The position numbers and the translations under genes are program-made. This document shows, piece after piece, positions 45,931-54,739 of a stretch of DNA of 64,000 nucleotides. The notes beneath the pieces are model-generated. The model did not search any database and was not told the DNA's origin. It saw only the letters and a program-made list of their open reading frames with translations. The stretch comes from Thiorhodococcus minor (GTDB lineage Bacteria; Pseudomonadota; Gammaproteobacteria; Chromatiales; Chromatiaceae), in the NCBI RefSeq assembly GCF_010820565.1, contig NZ_JAAIJQ010000012.1:1-64000 (forward strand), given 5' to 3'. Position 1 is the stretch's first letter. Each line of letters starts with the position of its first letter.

Positions 45931-46374
45931 CAGCTGTCTCCCGGACGCGAAGCGCGGCGAATCCGCGACCTGGTATCGGTCTCCGCGCAAATCCCAGTCC
46001 CAGTCCGCGATGGAGCCATCAGGGTCATTGAAGCGCGCCAAGCTGAAGACGCGATTGATGGGGACAGGTCCGTTGTCCGGTCCGAGAAGCTCGGTCATGG
46101 CGACAGGAGGCGTATTGTCGGGAGGCGGCTCGCTGCTGGGAATCAGACGTGCAGCCAATGGTTGATTCGCCGTCCCGCCGTGGTAGCCGCCGACCGCCCA
46201 GGCGTCGCAATCCCTTGTCTTGGCCAGGTCACGCCAAGAAATGGTGGCCGCCTCCGGCAGGTCGAATCGGGCGCCTTCGTCCCAGCTCGCGCCGTCCCAG
46301 GAGTAGACAGTGTCTCCCGCCGACAGGGAGTACGGCAGAGCCCAGGCGTCGCAGGGCCATCGATCGTCGCAGGG
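45931..46374 (-). pseudogene. Relic of a secreted chitin-binding/PKD-like protein
   Basis: A stretch on the minus strand is open but starts right after a stop (46375-46377) with no start codon. It reads CDAWALPYSLSAGDTVYSWD, then CDAWAVGGYHGG, NTPPVAMTELLG and RFNDPDGSIADWDWDL. The AW-Y-GD-V-WDG spacing recalls carbohydrate-binding module 5/12 domains, and FNDPDGSIADWDWD recalls PKD domains. Both are parts of large secreted polysaccharide-binding proteins. Open to its left edge without a natural end. I consider it a fragment of a longer gene; family match is by pattern. Confidence 0.5.
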
Positions 46375-46423
46375 TCACCCGCGATCAACCCGGGCGATCG
46401 GATGACAAACGGCCGCCGAGCGC

Positions 46424-46778
46424 GGTTTATTCCCTGACCGGGAGAGGGATCTCGCGAGATTGCTGGCCTATCCGCCGGCCGCGCTGTTCGCACTGGCCAT
46501 GGCCGTGGTCGCCTATAACGCCTGGGCGGCGGTCAAGGCGGCCCTGCGTCGGGTGCATGGAGCCGACACCATCGACGCCCAGGTCTCTGGCTATTACCTC
46601 GTCAACGAGATGGGCCGCGTGGCTGCTCGCCACCGCGCAACCTGTCCAACTGCGCAAGCATCGCAAGCATTCACGCGGACCCAAGACGCGCCCTCTGGCG
46701 CGCACGCAAGATCCGAGCAGACCCCATCTCTCCGTCGCGCGCTTGCTCGCACAACGCCAGACGGGAAGCAAGCGCTGA
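46424..46778 (+). mobile_element. C-terminal remnant of an IS4-family transposase
   Basis: In one frame the sequence gives LFPDRERDLARLLAYPPAAL, FALAMAVVAYNAWAAVKAAL and RRVHGADTIDAQVSGYYLVNE, the third catalytic part and helices of IS4-type transposases. After about 46615 the frame changes and gives LLATAQPVQLRKHRKHSRGP and HLSVARLLAQRQTGSKR with stop, the typical basic C-terminus. The segment normally between them (about 30 residues) is missing. Hence a truncated, internally deleted, frameshifted transposase. No terminal repeats were found. Confidence 0.75.
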
Positions 46779-46924
46779 AGCACTCAATCGCGGATCGCGG
46801 GCGGCCTACCACGAAAGGTGACCTTCAAAGCCATGCCGCCCTGCATGCCTGAGCTGGTGGAGGAGCGGGTGATGAACGGCGACAGCACCGACGGGCGAGC
46901 TTCTGCCAGACAGGAAGGGTCGAC

Positions 46925-48094
46925 TCAGTCCTCGGGTAGGGCCTTGCGCACCAGCTCCACCCAGTAGCGGACACCCACGCCGATGACAGCGTCGTTGAAG
47001 TCGTAGCCAGGATTGTGCAGCGCCCGGCCGTGGGCGCCCTGGGTACCGTTGCCGAGCATCACATAGGCGCCGGGGCAGGCGGCGAGCATCCAGCCGAAGT
47101 CCTCGGCACCCATGGTCGGCGGCAGGTCGCGGACGATCCGCTCGGACCCGACGACGCGCTCCATCGCACTCAACGCGACCGCGGCGGCAGCCTGGTCGTT
47201 GACCGTGGAGCGATACCGGCGCTCGTAGTCCAGCGTGACCACGACCTCGTGGGCCGCCGCAATCCCGTCGGCCATGCGGCGCATACCCTGCTCAATACCC
47301 TGTCGCACCGCCTCGTCGAAGCTGCGCACCGTGCCGCCGAGCGTGACGCGGTCCGGGATCACGTTATCCGTGGTCCCACCCCGAATGCGCGTGACGCTGA
47401 TGACGGCCGCGGCCAGGGGATCGCAGGAGCGGCTGACCAGGGTCTGCCAGGCGTTGACGATCTGGGCCGCGGCGACGATGGGATCGCGCGCGCGGTGGGG
47501 ATAGGCGGCATGCCCACCGGTGCCGCAGATGCGCAGCTCGAAGAAGTCGGCGGATGCCATGACCGGGCCGGAGCGAACGCCCATGAAGCCGGCCTCGATG
47601 CCTGGCCAGTTGTGCAGGCCGAAGATGGCATCCATCGGGAAGCGCTCGAAGAGCCCTTCCTCGACCATGCGCTTGCCGCCTGCGAGGTTTTCCTCGGCGG
47701 GCTGAAAGACGAAGTGGCAGGTCCCGCGGAAACCGCCGTGCCGGGCTAGCCAGGTGGCGGCCCCGAGCAGCATGGCCGCGTGCCCGTCATGGCCGCAGGC
47801 ATGCATCAGCCCCTCATGGCGCGAGGCATAGCCGAGCCCGGTCTGCTCGTCCAAAGGCAGGGCATCCATGTCCGCGCGTAGCCCGATGGTCCCGCCTTCG
47901 CCCCGACGCAGCGTACCCACAACCCCGGTGCCCGCGAGCCCCCTGTCGACCTCCAGCCCGAGGGCGGCGAGACGCTCAGCGACCAGGGCCGAGGTCCGCT
48001 CTTCACGGAAGGCGATCTCGGGGTGGGCATGCAGGTCCTGGCGCAGCGCGGCGAGCTCGGCGCACAGCGCCTCGAAGGCGAGTCGGTCGTTCAT
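46925..48094 (-). CDS. M20D family amidohydrolase (hippurate-hydrolase-like)
   Basis: The 389-residue protein is a complete M20 zinc peptidase/amidohydrolase, with QDLHAHPEIAFxE near the start, LRADMDALP, the metal site HACGHDGHAAMLLG and PAEENLAGG. A dimerisation insert and the C-terminal TMGAEDFGWML follow. Members split N-acyl amino acids (hippurate, N-acetyl amino acids, indole-amino-acid conjugates); substrate not resolved. The start at 48094 matches the family length; the longer frame upstream lacks similarity. No signal peptide, hence cytosolic. Confidence 0.9.
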   Translation of the reverse strand: MNDRLAFEALCAELAALRQDLHAHPEIAFREERTSALVAERLAALGLEVDRGLAGTGVVGTLRRGEGGTIGLRADMDALPLDEQTGLGYASRHEGLMHACGHDGHAAMLLGAATWLARHGGFRGTCHFVFQPAEENLAGGKRMVEEGLFERFPMDAIFGLHNWPGIEAGFMGVRSGPVMASADFFELRICGTGGHAAYPHRARDPIVAAAQIVNAWQTLVSRSCDPLAAAVISVTRIRGGTTDNVIPDRVTLGGTVRSFDEAVRQGIEQGMRRMADGIAAAHEVVVTLDYERRYRSTVNDQAAAAVALSAMERVVGSERIVRDLPPTMGAEDFGWMLAACPGAYVMLGNGTQGAHGRALHNPGYDFNDAVIGVGVRYWVELVRKALPED

Positions 48095-48365
48095 GCTGGG
48101 CGAGGGCCTTGAAGCCCGCCTTGGTCTCCACTTGCCTGAGCCTCCAACCGAGCCCTGGAGGCGTGCTGGGCTGGCTGGCGGGAGCGAATCCGATGCGATC
48201 GACGCTGAGGGTAGCGAGTGCGGTGGGGGCGGACAAGGCTCGGCCAGGCAACGGGCGATCCGGGCTGCCCTGCCCTCCTGCACGCGCTCGGCCAGGCAAG
48301 CGTGCTCTGCGGCTGCGCGGCCGACTTGCAACCTGCGAGCGCGGTCGTACCCTCGATGCCAGACC

Positions 48366-49154
48366 TCAAGACGGCCTCGGCACGAGATCTCGATAGGCGT
48401 GCCAGGTCGCATGCCCGGTCAAGGGCACGGCGATGAAGAGCCCGAGATAGAAGGTTAGAAGACCAGCCCCGACGATGGCGACCAGCAGCACGGCCCAGAG
48501 GAGCATCGGCAGCCAATTCTGGGCGACCGCCCGCACGCTGGTCCGCATGGCCGTGAAACCGTCCACGGGCCGGTCGATCAGCATGGGGATGGTGATGGCA
48601 CTGACGCAGAATGCGCAGACGGCGAAGAAGGCCCCGACCAGGATGACGGCGATCACCAGAGGTATATGCTCACCCGACAAGACCACCGTCGGGATGAAGT
48701 TCTCCAAGGTCGGAAATGGATCCTGGAACAGCATGATAAAGAGAAAGACCGAGGCCAGGATCCACAGCTGCATGATGATCAGCAGGAACCCGGTCGCTAT
48801 CCCGAGCTGGGCCTGATTGCGCTTGATCGCCTCCAGCGCCTGACAGTGCGCCAATGACTCGTTGCGCTCGAGATGGTCGCTCATCCGATAGAGTCCGATC
48901 GCGAGCAGGGGCGCCATCAGAAAGAAACCGGCGGTCAGAAAGGGCACCAGAAAACTGAGGTGACCGAGCAGGGTCACCAGAAAGATCGAAGCACTCAGGA
49001 TGACGATGGCGGCACCGTATCTCAGGCTGTAGAGGGGGGCAGCACGAATATCCCCCCATCCCTTCTCCAACCATCGCCAGGGGTGGCTCAGCGTCACTCG
49101 GCTCACCAGTGGGTCACCCTGACTAAGTCCTTGCTGTCCGGTCATTTCGCTCAT
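48366..49154 (-). CDS. DUF2189 family membrane protein
   Basis: The 262-residue protein has an N-terminal polar part (about 40 residues) and six membrane helices, with the DUF2189 hallmarks WRWLEKGWGDIRAAP near the start, LVTLLGHLSFLVPFLTAGFF and the DRPVDGFTAMRTS loop. The family is common in gammaproteobacteria; some members appear near respiratory genes but function is unknown. It stands on its own, leftward, with 271 bases to the M20 gene. Confidence 0.87.
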   Translation of the reverse strand: MSEMTGQQGLSQGDPLVSRVTLSHPWRWLEKGWGDIRAAPLYSLRYGAAIVILSASIFLVTLLGHLSFLVPFLTAGFFLMAPLLAIGLYRMSDHLERNESLAHCQALEAIKRNQAQLGIATGFLLIIMQLWILASVFLFIMLFQDPFPTLENFIPTVVLSGEHIPLVIAVILVGAFFAVCAFCVSAITIPMLIDRPVDGFTAMRTSVRAVAQNWLPMLLWAVLLVAIVGAGLLTFYLGLFIAVPLTGHATWHAYRDLVPRPS

Positions 49155-49481
49155 CGATGCCCTCCCGAATACCGGTTTGCGCCCGATTGTGATGCCGTCA
49201 TTATCCTTCGCAATCTGCGGGGCTGAGCGCGCTTTTCAATGCGGCGGGATGCGTTTGGGCCGTCGCACGCGTCCCCCTGGTGGGATCTCGGCTCCCGCCG
49301 CAAGGCTCCGGCCAGAAAGCCTCGCCAGCGCCCGCTATAAGGAGGCGTTAGGGGACGCCGACGAGCTTGCCCCCGAAGCCCAGGCAGGGAGGTGGCGCTC
49401 GGCTCGCGCCTCCCCATGCGCCGTCTGCGATGGACTCTCGCCAAGCTTTCCTGGCACCAGCCTCCAAGGAGAGCTTCTGGC
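49155..49481. other. Intergenic region, nothing recognised
   Basis: A 327-base gap between two leftward genes. It must hold the promoter of the DUF2189 gene at its left end. No coding content or hairpin terminator stands out. Confidence 0.4.
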
Positions 49482-50444
49482 TTAAGCCACCCGATTGCGC
49501 TCCTCTCCCGCGATGAAGGCCGCGATGTTGGCCGCCACCTCGACCAAGACGCGCTGACGCGCCTCGCGGCTGGCCCAGGCGATGTGGGGCGTAACGATGA
49601 GGTTGGGGATGTCCGGCGCCAGCAGCGGGTTGCCCGCGCGCGGCGGCTCGGCGCTCAGGACGTCGACACCGGCGCCACCGATGGCGCCCTGGCGGAGTGC
49701 ATCCGCCAGGGCCTGTTCGTCCAGGATGCCGCCGCGCGCCGTATTGATGATCAAGGCGTCAGGGCGCATCAGGCCCAGCTCGCGGGCGCCGATGAGACCA
49801 CGCGTGCTGTCCGTCAGCGGGCAATGCAGGCTCAGCACGTCGACCCCTGGCAGCAGTGCCTTCAGCGGCAGCCGACCCTCCTGGGGTGGACCGCCGGGAC
49901 GCTGGGCGGCGAGCACCCGCATGCCGAAGGCCTCGGCGACGCGACCAACCGCTTGCCCCAGCTCGCCGAAGCCGACGATGCCCAGGGTGCGCCCGGCGAG
50001 CTCGCGAATCGGATAGTCCATCAGACAGAAGCGGTCATGGCGCTGCCAGGCCCCTGCGGAGACGGCGCGCTGATAGTCCGGCAGGCGGGTGGTGAGCGCA
50101 AGGATCAAGGCGAAGACATGCTGCACGACCGCCGGCGTGGCATAGCACACGACATTGGTCACCGCGATGCCCAGCTCCCGGGCCGCCTCCAGGTCGACGT
50201 TGTTGGTCCCCGTAGCCGCGATGCAGATCAGCCGTAGCTCGCGAACGGCAGTCAGGGTCTCACGGTCCAGTACGACCTTGTTCGTCACCACGACCTGAGC
50301 CTGCCGGATACGCTCCAGCGTATCTGCAGGCTCGGTGTAGGCATGACGCTGCCAGTGGCCGCAGACCTGGTCTAGAGCAGATAGGTCGAGGTCGCCCTGG
50401 TCGATGGTGGACAGGTCCAACAGGACGGCGCTCCAAGGGGACAT
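49482..50444 (-). CDS. D-2-hydroxyacid dehydrogenase (glycerate/hydroxypyruvate-type)
   Basis: The 320-residue NAD(P)-linked enzyme interconverts 2-keto acids and D-2-hydroxy acids. The Rossmann motif GIVGFGELGQAVG (about 148-160) and the catalytic Arg (INTARGG), Glu (GVDVLSAEPP) and His (VTPHIAW) are all present. The layout and the LHCPL motif fit glycerate/hydroxypyruvate reductases (HprA-like). The start at 50444 agrees with family length. It appears monocistronic. Confidence 0.9.
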   Translation of the reverse strand: MSPWSAVLLDLSTIDQGDLDLSALDQVCGHWQRHAYTEPADTLERIRQAQVVVTNKVVLDRETLTAVRELRLICIAATGTNNVDLEAARELGIAVTNVVCYATPAVVQHVFALILALTTRLPDYQRAVSAGAWQRHDRFCLMDYPIRELAGRTLGIVGFGELGQAVGRVAEAFGMRVLAAQRPGGPPQEGRLPLKALLPGVDVLSLHCPLTDSTRGLIGARELGLMRPDALIINTARGGILDEQALADALRQGAIGGAGVDVLSAEPPRAGNPLLAPDIPNLIVTPHIAWASREARQRVLVEVAANIAAFIAGEERNRVA

Positions 50445-50682
50445 AGCAGGTCTCGCGAACGTGACTGAAGACTGGATGATAGTGGCCGGACAAGGCGGCA
50501 TCTATCGCGACAGAGCGGCTGGGGAGCTGGCTTCTCCCCTCAGGCCTCCCCCTGAGATTGATAGCCCTTTCGGCAAAGTGCGCGTCGCACAACCCGCGAG
50601 ATTGGCAGGTTTTACGTGAGTTGAAAGCTCGACGCCAAGGGCAACCTACTTAGGCCCGTACAACTAGAACAGAGAGTCCCGT

Positions 50683-51303
50683 ATGCATCGCTTCCCGCAG
50701 GCTTCAGCTCGACTGGTTTTGTTTGTACTCGCCTTCCTCGTCGCTGGCTCCTCGATCGCCGTTGCAGGATCGAGCCCCGTCAACGGCCGGAATGTGGCCT
50801 TCGTTCAGTTCCAAGACGGGAGCATTGCCCAAACGGGCGGCCGCACCTGGGTCGAATACGGCAATAGCGGTGCGGCCAGATTCAGCTTTCAAGAAACGCA
50901 TCGCGACGACTGGTCCGTTTACCTCAATGACTCCTCTCGCAACATACAGCTGCAATTGGACCTGCATCGCAAATGGGTCAGCTACGGTGAGGACGGTGGC
51001 CCCAAGAGAGATCTCTACAGGATAACGGATGCAAAGTCCGTCACAGGTCGAACCGTAACGAGCGTCCAGATGCAGAATGGAAAGCTCCTCAAGACGGGAG
51101 GGAGCGCCTGGTCCGAGTACGACGCCAATGGTAAGCGGGTCTACAACTTCCAAGAAACCGGCCGAGATGCCTGGTCGGTGTACTTGAACGACGCCTCGCG
51201 CAACGTGCAGCTGCAGCTGGATCTGCACCGCAAATGGGTCACCTACGGCGAGAGCGGCGGTCCCAAGCGAGATCTCTACAAGATCACATCGGCTGAGGGC
51301 TAG
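50683..51303 (+). CDS. Secreted protein with two tandem 80-residue repeats, unknown family
   Basis: The 206-residue protein has a signal peptide (cleavage near residue 28) and two close repeats at about 34-115 and 121-201. Each reads G-R-x-V-x-x-V-Q-x-Q-x-G, then TGGxxWxEY, FQET, WSVYLND, SRN, QLQLDLHRKWV, YGE and GGPKRDLY. The two copies differ mainly at third codon positions, so both are under protein-level constraint. The pattern of short beta strands with Trp/Tyr suggests a beta-trefoil or beta-propeller-like lectin fold; I do not know a named family. Only one gene; no obvious operon partner. Confidence 0.7.
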   Translation: MHRFPQASARLVLFVLAFLVAGSSIAVAGSSPVNGRNVAFVQFQDGSIAQTGGRTWVEYGNSGAARFSFQETHRDDWSVYLNDSSRNIQLQLDLHRKWVSYGEDGGPKRDLYRITDAKSVTGRTVTSVQMQNGKLLKTGGSAWSEYDANGKRVYNFQETGRDAWSVYLNDASRNVQLQLDLHRKWVTYGESGGPKRDLYKITSAEG

Positions 51304-51504
51304 CCTGGGCCTGAAGCAAGGCATTAAGGAGCGAGGCGGCCACAGGATGGGTGTCCGCCTCCACACGCGGCCGCCTTCGAGAGCCTAGGATCTCCCCGCT
51401 ACCTCGTCAGCTATTCCGCTCCGACTCTTGGCGAGAAGCCGATTCTGGGACTGGCCGGCGCACCCCTCCACGTCTCAGCGCCAGGGCCATTCCGGCGGTT
51501 ACCA

Positions 51505-53025
51505 TCACTCCGTTTCGGGCAGTCGAATCAGTCCCCGCAGGCCGCCCTCCGGCCGGTTGCTCAATCGCAGCGAACCCCCGTGGGCATGAACGATGGTCCG
51601 GGCGACGGACAGCCCAAGCCCTGTGCCACCCGTCTCGCGGCTGCGTGAGGCCTCGAGCCGAAAGAAAGGCTCCAAGACCTTCTCGAGATCTCCATCCGGG
51701 ATCCCCGGCCCGTCGTCGTCGACCTGGATCACCCGGCCGCCTTCCGCTGCGTACAAGGTTACCCGCACCCTGCCGCCGTACTTGACCGCGTTGTCGATGA
51801 GGTTGGACAGCGCGCGCCTGAGCGAAACGGGCCGACATCGGGCGATGAGGCGCTCGGGACCTTCGTAGGCGACATCCCCGCCAAGATCCGCATGATCGTC
51901 CACCAGACTCTGCACCAACGCCGCTAGATCGGTCGAGCGCGTCGTCTCGTCGGCCGCCTCGTCACGCGCGAAGCTGAGCGTGGCGGAGAGGATGGCCTCC
52001 ATCTCTTCCAGCGTCGCGAGCGTGCGCTCACGCATATCGGCGTCTTCGATGTACTCGGCGCGCAGCCGCAGGGTGGTGATGGGGGTGCGCAGGTCGTGCG
52101 ACACCGCGGCCAGCAGGCGCGAGCGATCCTGGAGATGCTTGTGCAGGCGCTCCTGCATCAGGTTGATGGCGCGAATGGTCTCGCGGACCTCGCGTGGGCC
52201 GTGCTCGCGCAGGCGCGGCGGGTCTTCGCCGCGACCGAAGCGATTGGCTGCCTCGGCCAGGTCCGCCATAGAGCGCGCCATCTTGCGGGCGATCAAGAGG
52301 CCTGTGCCGATCACGGCCATCAGCAGCAGCCCCAACAGCTGCAGCGTCTTGCCGGCCCAGGGCGGCGGCTGGTCGATGCGGGTGGTACGGAAGTTGACCC
52401 AGTGGCCGTCGCGCAGGCGCGCGCAGATGACGATGGCCTTGACGTCATCCGTGCGGATGTCCTCGCGGAGCTGGCGGTCGTCCATGGGCGGCGGGGGCGG
52501 CGGCTCGTCGCGCACCAGGCGGTGATCATCCATGTCCCCGCTGTGACGGCCGTCCTGATGGAGCGGGTGGGCATTCGGCGGCAGCGCGAGCCGCTCCGTC
52601 TCGGCGCCGTCGTGATGCGCGTCGATCTCGACGCGGACGCGCAGCGATTCGCGATCCTTGATGCCGAGGGCGCTGCGCAGCTTGTGGTGGATGAGGTGCT
52701 CGACGGCATGGCCCCACGGCCGGCTGAGCCCCAGCTTGGGGGCATCTGTGATGCTGATCAGGTCCCCGGTGCGCGAGAAGCGCTCGATAATGCGCTCGCG
52801 CTCGGCCCCGTCCGTGTCCTGCAGCAGCCAGACCAGGGTGGTGACCTCATCGAGCAGATAGGCCAGATTGCGCTCCTCGAATCGGTCCTTGCGCTCGTCC
52901 TGGAGGATGAATCCGGCACCCAGGATGAGCATTAGGGACATGCCAACCAGGAGGGTCAGAATGCGGCCGGCTAGGGTATCCAGGCGCGCCGGCGGCCAGA
53001 CCCGAGGAAACGGCGGGCTAGGCAT
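51505..53025 (-). CDS. Sensor histidine kinase of the EnvZ type, His/Asp-rich periplasmic loop
   Basis: The 506-residue kinase has two membrane helices (about 18-40 and 225-245) flanking a 180-residue periplasmic sensor. The sensor holds a stretch of His and Asp (AHHDG... HPLHQDGRHSGDMDDHRL) and six consecutive prolines. Then come HAMP, HisKA (AAVSHDLRTPIT) and HATPase (NLIDNAVKYGG; GGTGLGLSVART). Its ATG overlaps the stop of the response-regulator gene by eight bases, so it is coupled to it. His/Asp richness suggests a metal or pH/charge signal; that is inference. Confidence 0.87.
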   Translation of the reverse strand: MPSPPFPRVWPPARLDTLAGRILTLLVGMSLMLILGAGFILQDERKDRFEERNLAYLLDEVTTLVWLLQDTDGAERERIIERFSRTGDLISITDAPKLGLSRPWGHAVEHLIHHKLRSALGIKDRESLRVRVEIDAHHDGAETERLALPPNAHPLHQDGRHSGDMDDHRLVRDEPPPPPPMDDRQLREDIRTDDVKAIVICARLRDGHWVNFRTTRIDQPPPWAGKTLQLLGLLLMAVIGTGLLIARKMARSMADLAEAANRFGRGEDPPRLREHGPREVRETIRAINLMQERLHKHLQDRSRLLAAVSHDLRTPITTLRLRAEYIEDADMRERTLATLEEMEAILSATLSFARDEAADETTRSTDLAALVQSLVDDHADLGGDVAYEGPERLIARCRPVSLRRALSNLIDNAVKYGGRVRVTLYAAEGGRVIQVDDDGPGIPDGDLEKVLEPFFRLEASRSRETGGTGLGLSVARTIVHAHGGSLRLSNRPEGGLRGLIRLPETE

Positions 53026-53749
53026 CGCGCCGCTCGACCTTGGGGGCAAAGAGGTAGCCGTCGCCGCGGATGGTCTTGATGATCTGCGGGTCGCGCGACT
53101 GGTCCCCGAGCTTGCGTCTCAGGCGGCTCACCAGGGTGTCGATGGCGCGGTCGAAGGCCTTGGCGTCGCGGCCGCGGGCCAGGTCGAGAAGCTGATCGCG
53201 GCTCAGCACCCGGCCAGGCCGGGTGACGAACGCCATCAGCAAGGCAAACTCGGCCGTGCTGAGCGGCACCAGGGTCTGATCCGGGTCGATCAGCTCGCGG
53301 GCATCCGGCAGCAGGGTCCAGCCGAGGAAGCAGAGCCGCTCCGCCGCCTCCACGACGCCCTGATCATGATGGGTGCAGGTGCGGCGCATCACCGCCTTCA
53401 TGCGGGCCAGCAGCTCGCGCGGGTTGAAGGGCTTCGGCAGATAGTCGTCCGCGCCCATCTCCAGGCCGACGATGCGGTCGGTCTCCTCGCCCATCGCCGT
53501 GAGCATGACGATCGGCAGTCCGGCGTGAGGCCCGGCCCGCAGGTTGCGGCAGAGCGTCAGGCCGTCCTCGCCCGGCATCATGAGGTCGAGGATAATGAGA
53601 TCGATGGCCGCATCCGCCAGGACACGCCGCATCTCGGTGCCGTTCGCCGCCGTCGTCACCCGATAACCATGGTCGCCCAGATAGCGCTGCAACAGCTGCC
53701 GGATCTCGGCATGGTCATCGACGACAAGGATGTGTGGCTGTCTTTCCAT
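53018..53749 (-). CDS. OmpR/PhoB-family response regulator
   Basis: The 243-residue regulator has a receiver with acidic pocket D11-D12, phospho-acceptor Asp55 (ILDLMMPGEDG) and Lys (LPKPFNPREL), and a C-terminal winged helix (AEFALLMAFVTRPGRVLSRDQ ... VSRLRRKLGD). It is first in a leftward pair with the kinase downstream, and divergent from the DUF4405 gene. The box at 53794-53838 lies 45 bases upstream of its start, in position for autoregulation as well as control of the DUF4405 gene. Confidence 0.9.
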   Translation of the reverse strand: MERQPHILVVDDHAEIRQLLQRYLGDHGYRVTTAANGTEMRRVLADAAIDLIILDLMMPGEDGLTLCRNLRAGPHAGLPIVMLTAMGEETDRIVGLEMGADDYLPKPFNPRELLARMKAVMRRTCTHHDQGVVEAAERLCFLGWTLLPDARELIDPDQTLVPLSTAEFALLMAFVTRPGRVLSRDQLLDLARGRDAKAFDRAIDTLVSRLRRKLGDQSRDPQIIKTIRGDGYLFAPKVERRDA

Positions 53750-53793
53750 TCGGCAGAGTGTAGAGCCTGGCGCGTGGCGCCGAGGCCCCTTTC

Positions 53794-53838
53794 GGTGACA
53801 ATTCTTGTCCGCCTGGTCGGCTGTCACACAACGTCACA
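53794..53838. promoter_or_regulatory. Probable response-regulator box, copy 1
   Basis: The pattern is ggtgaca, five bases, tgtc, twelve bases, tgtcaca, three bases, cgtcaca. The last two form a 10-base-period direct repeat, as used by OmpR-family dimers. The whole pattern with identical internal spacing recurs at 56815-56859. It lies between the response regulator and the first DUF4405 gene, 140 bases before the latter's start. Confidence 0.65.
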
Positions 53839-53978
53839 AATCGCGCCAACGCTTGGCAATGGCCGGACACATGCGCGCGGCGAAATCGTCGCCGTGGATT
53901 GCGCCGACCAGCGCCAGGGCCTTCCCGGGCCGACCGCGATCCGCACATCCTGCGACGCGCTGAAGGGAGGCGACCCCA

Positions 53979-54698
53979 ATGACCAAACGAAACACCCGCC
54001 AATGGTCGACACCCGCCGTCATCGCGGCCGGCACCTTCATGGCCGTCTCCGGCCTGCTTCTGTTCTTCGGCGTTCATGGCCCGGTGAAGCTGGCCCACGA
54101 ATGGATCGGCCTGGCCTTCGTCGTCTTCGTCGGCGTCCACGTCGCCACGCATTGGCCTGTCGTGAAGAGATATTTCTCGCAGCCGGCGGCGCTCGCCATC
54201 ATCGGCGGCATCGCCATCGCGGCCTTCGGCCTGATGCTGCTCGCCCCCCCGCAAGACGGCGAGCAGGACCATGATCGGCGCCATGGAGACCGCCACGCCG
54301 TCCGATGGGACTCCGGCCTTGGAGCCACGATCGCGGCCTTGAATCCTAGCTCGGCGCAAGCGGATGCCATCCAGGCCATCCTCGACGAAGAAGCAAGCCG
54401 GGCCGCCGACTCCAGGTATCTGGCTTATCAGCAGTTGCTCGGGATCCTGAATACCGCGCAGCGCACCCGGCTGGCGGCGGTGATCCAGCAGCGTTTCGAC
54501 CGCCAGCTCAACGAAGCGGCCTCGGCATCGAATCTCACCGCAGACCAAAAATCACAGCTCGGAGTACTCTGTGATGCTCGCAGACGAGCCCTTCGAGCCC
54601 AGCGCCTACCTGTCGACAGGGCGCTCACAGGCGGCCGCCGCAGAGCCATCAACTTCCCGCTTGGAGGCCATGCCTGCGATCGAGCACCTATGAGCTAA
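53979..54698 (+). CDS. DUF4405 membrane protein with Spy-like C-terminal part
   Basis: Residues 1-85 form a DUF4405 domain with three hydrophobic helices and conserved His/Trp in helix pairs (LAHEWIGLAFVVFVGVHV then ATHW). Residues about 120-200 resemble Spy/CpxP-type LTxxQ helices: SSAQADAIQAIL and LNTAQRTRLAAVI, then LTADQKSQLG. The last 40 residues are Arg-rich and may be out of the original frame. The N-terminal 70 residues closely match the product at 57001-57489, at protein and DNA level. It probably responds to the neighbouring two-component system; paired His on helices could bind heme. Confidence 0.75.
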   Translation: MTKRNTRQWSTPAVIAAGTFMAVSGLLLFFGVHGPVKLAHEWIGLAFVVFVGVHVATHWPVVKRYFSQPAALAIIGGIAIAAFGLMLLAPPQDGEQDHDRRHGDRHAVRWDSGLGATIAALNPSSAQADAIQAILDEEASRAADSRYLAYQQLLGILNTAQRTRLAAVIQQRFDRQLNEAASASNLTADQKSQLGVLCDARRRALRAQRLPVDRALTGGRRRAINFPLGGHACDRAPMS

Positions 54699-54739
54699 GA
54701 TAACGGCCTGATCTCAAGGCTCTTACACGCGGGTTGCCC

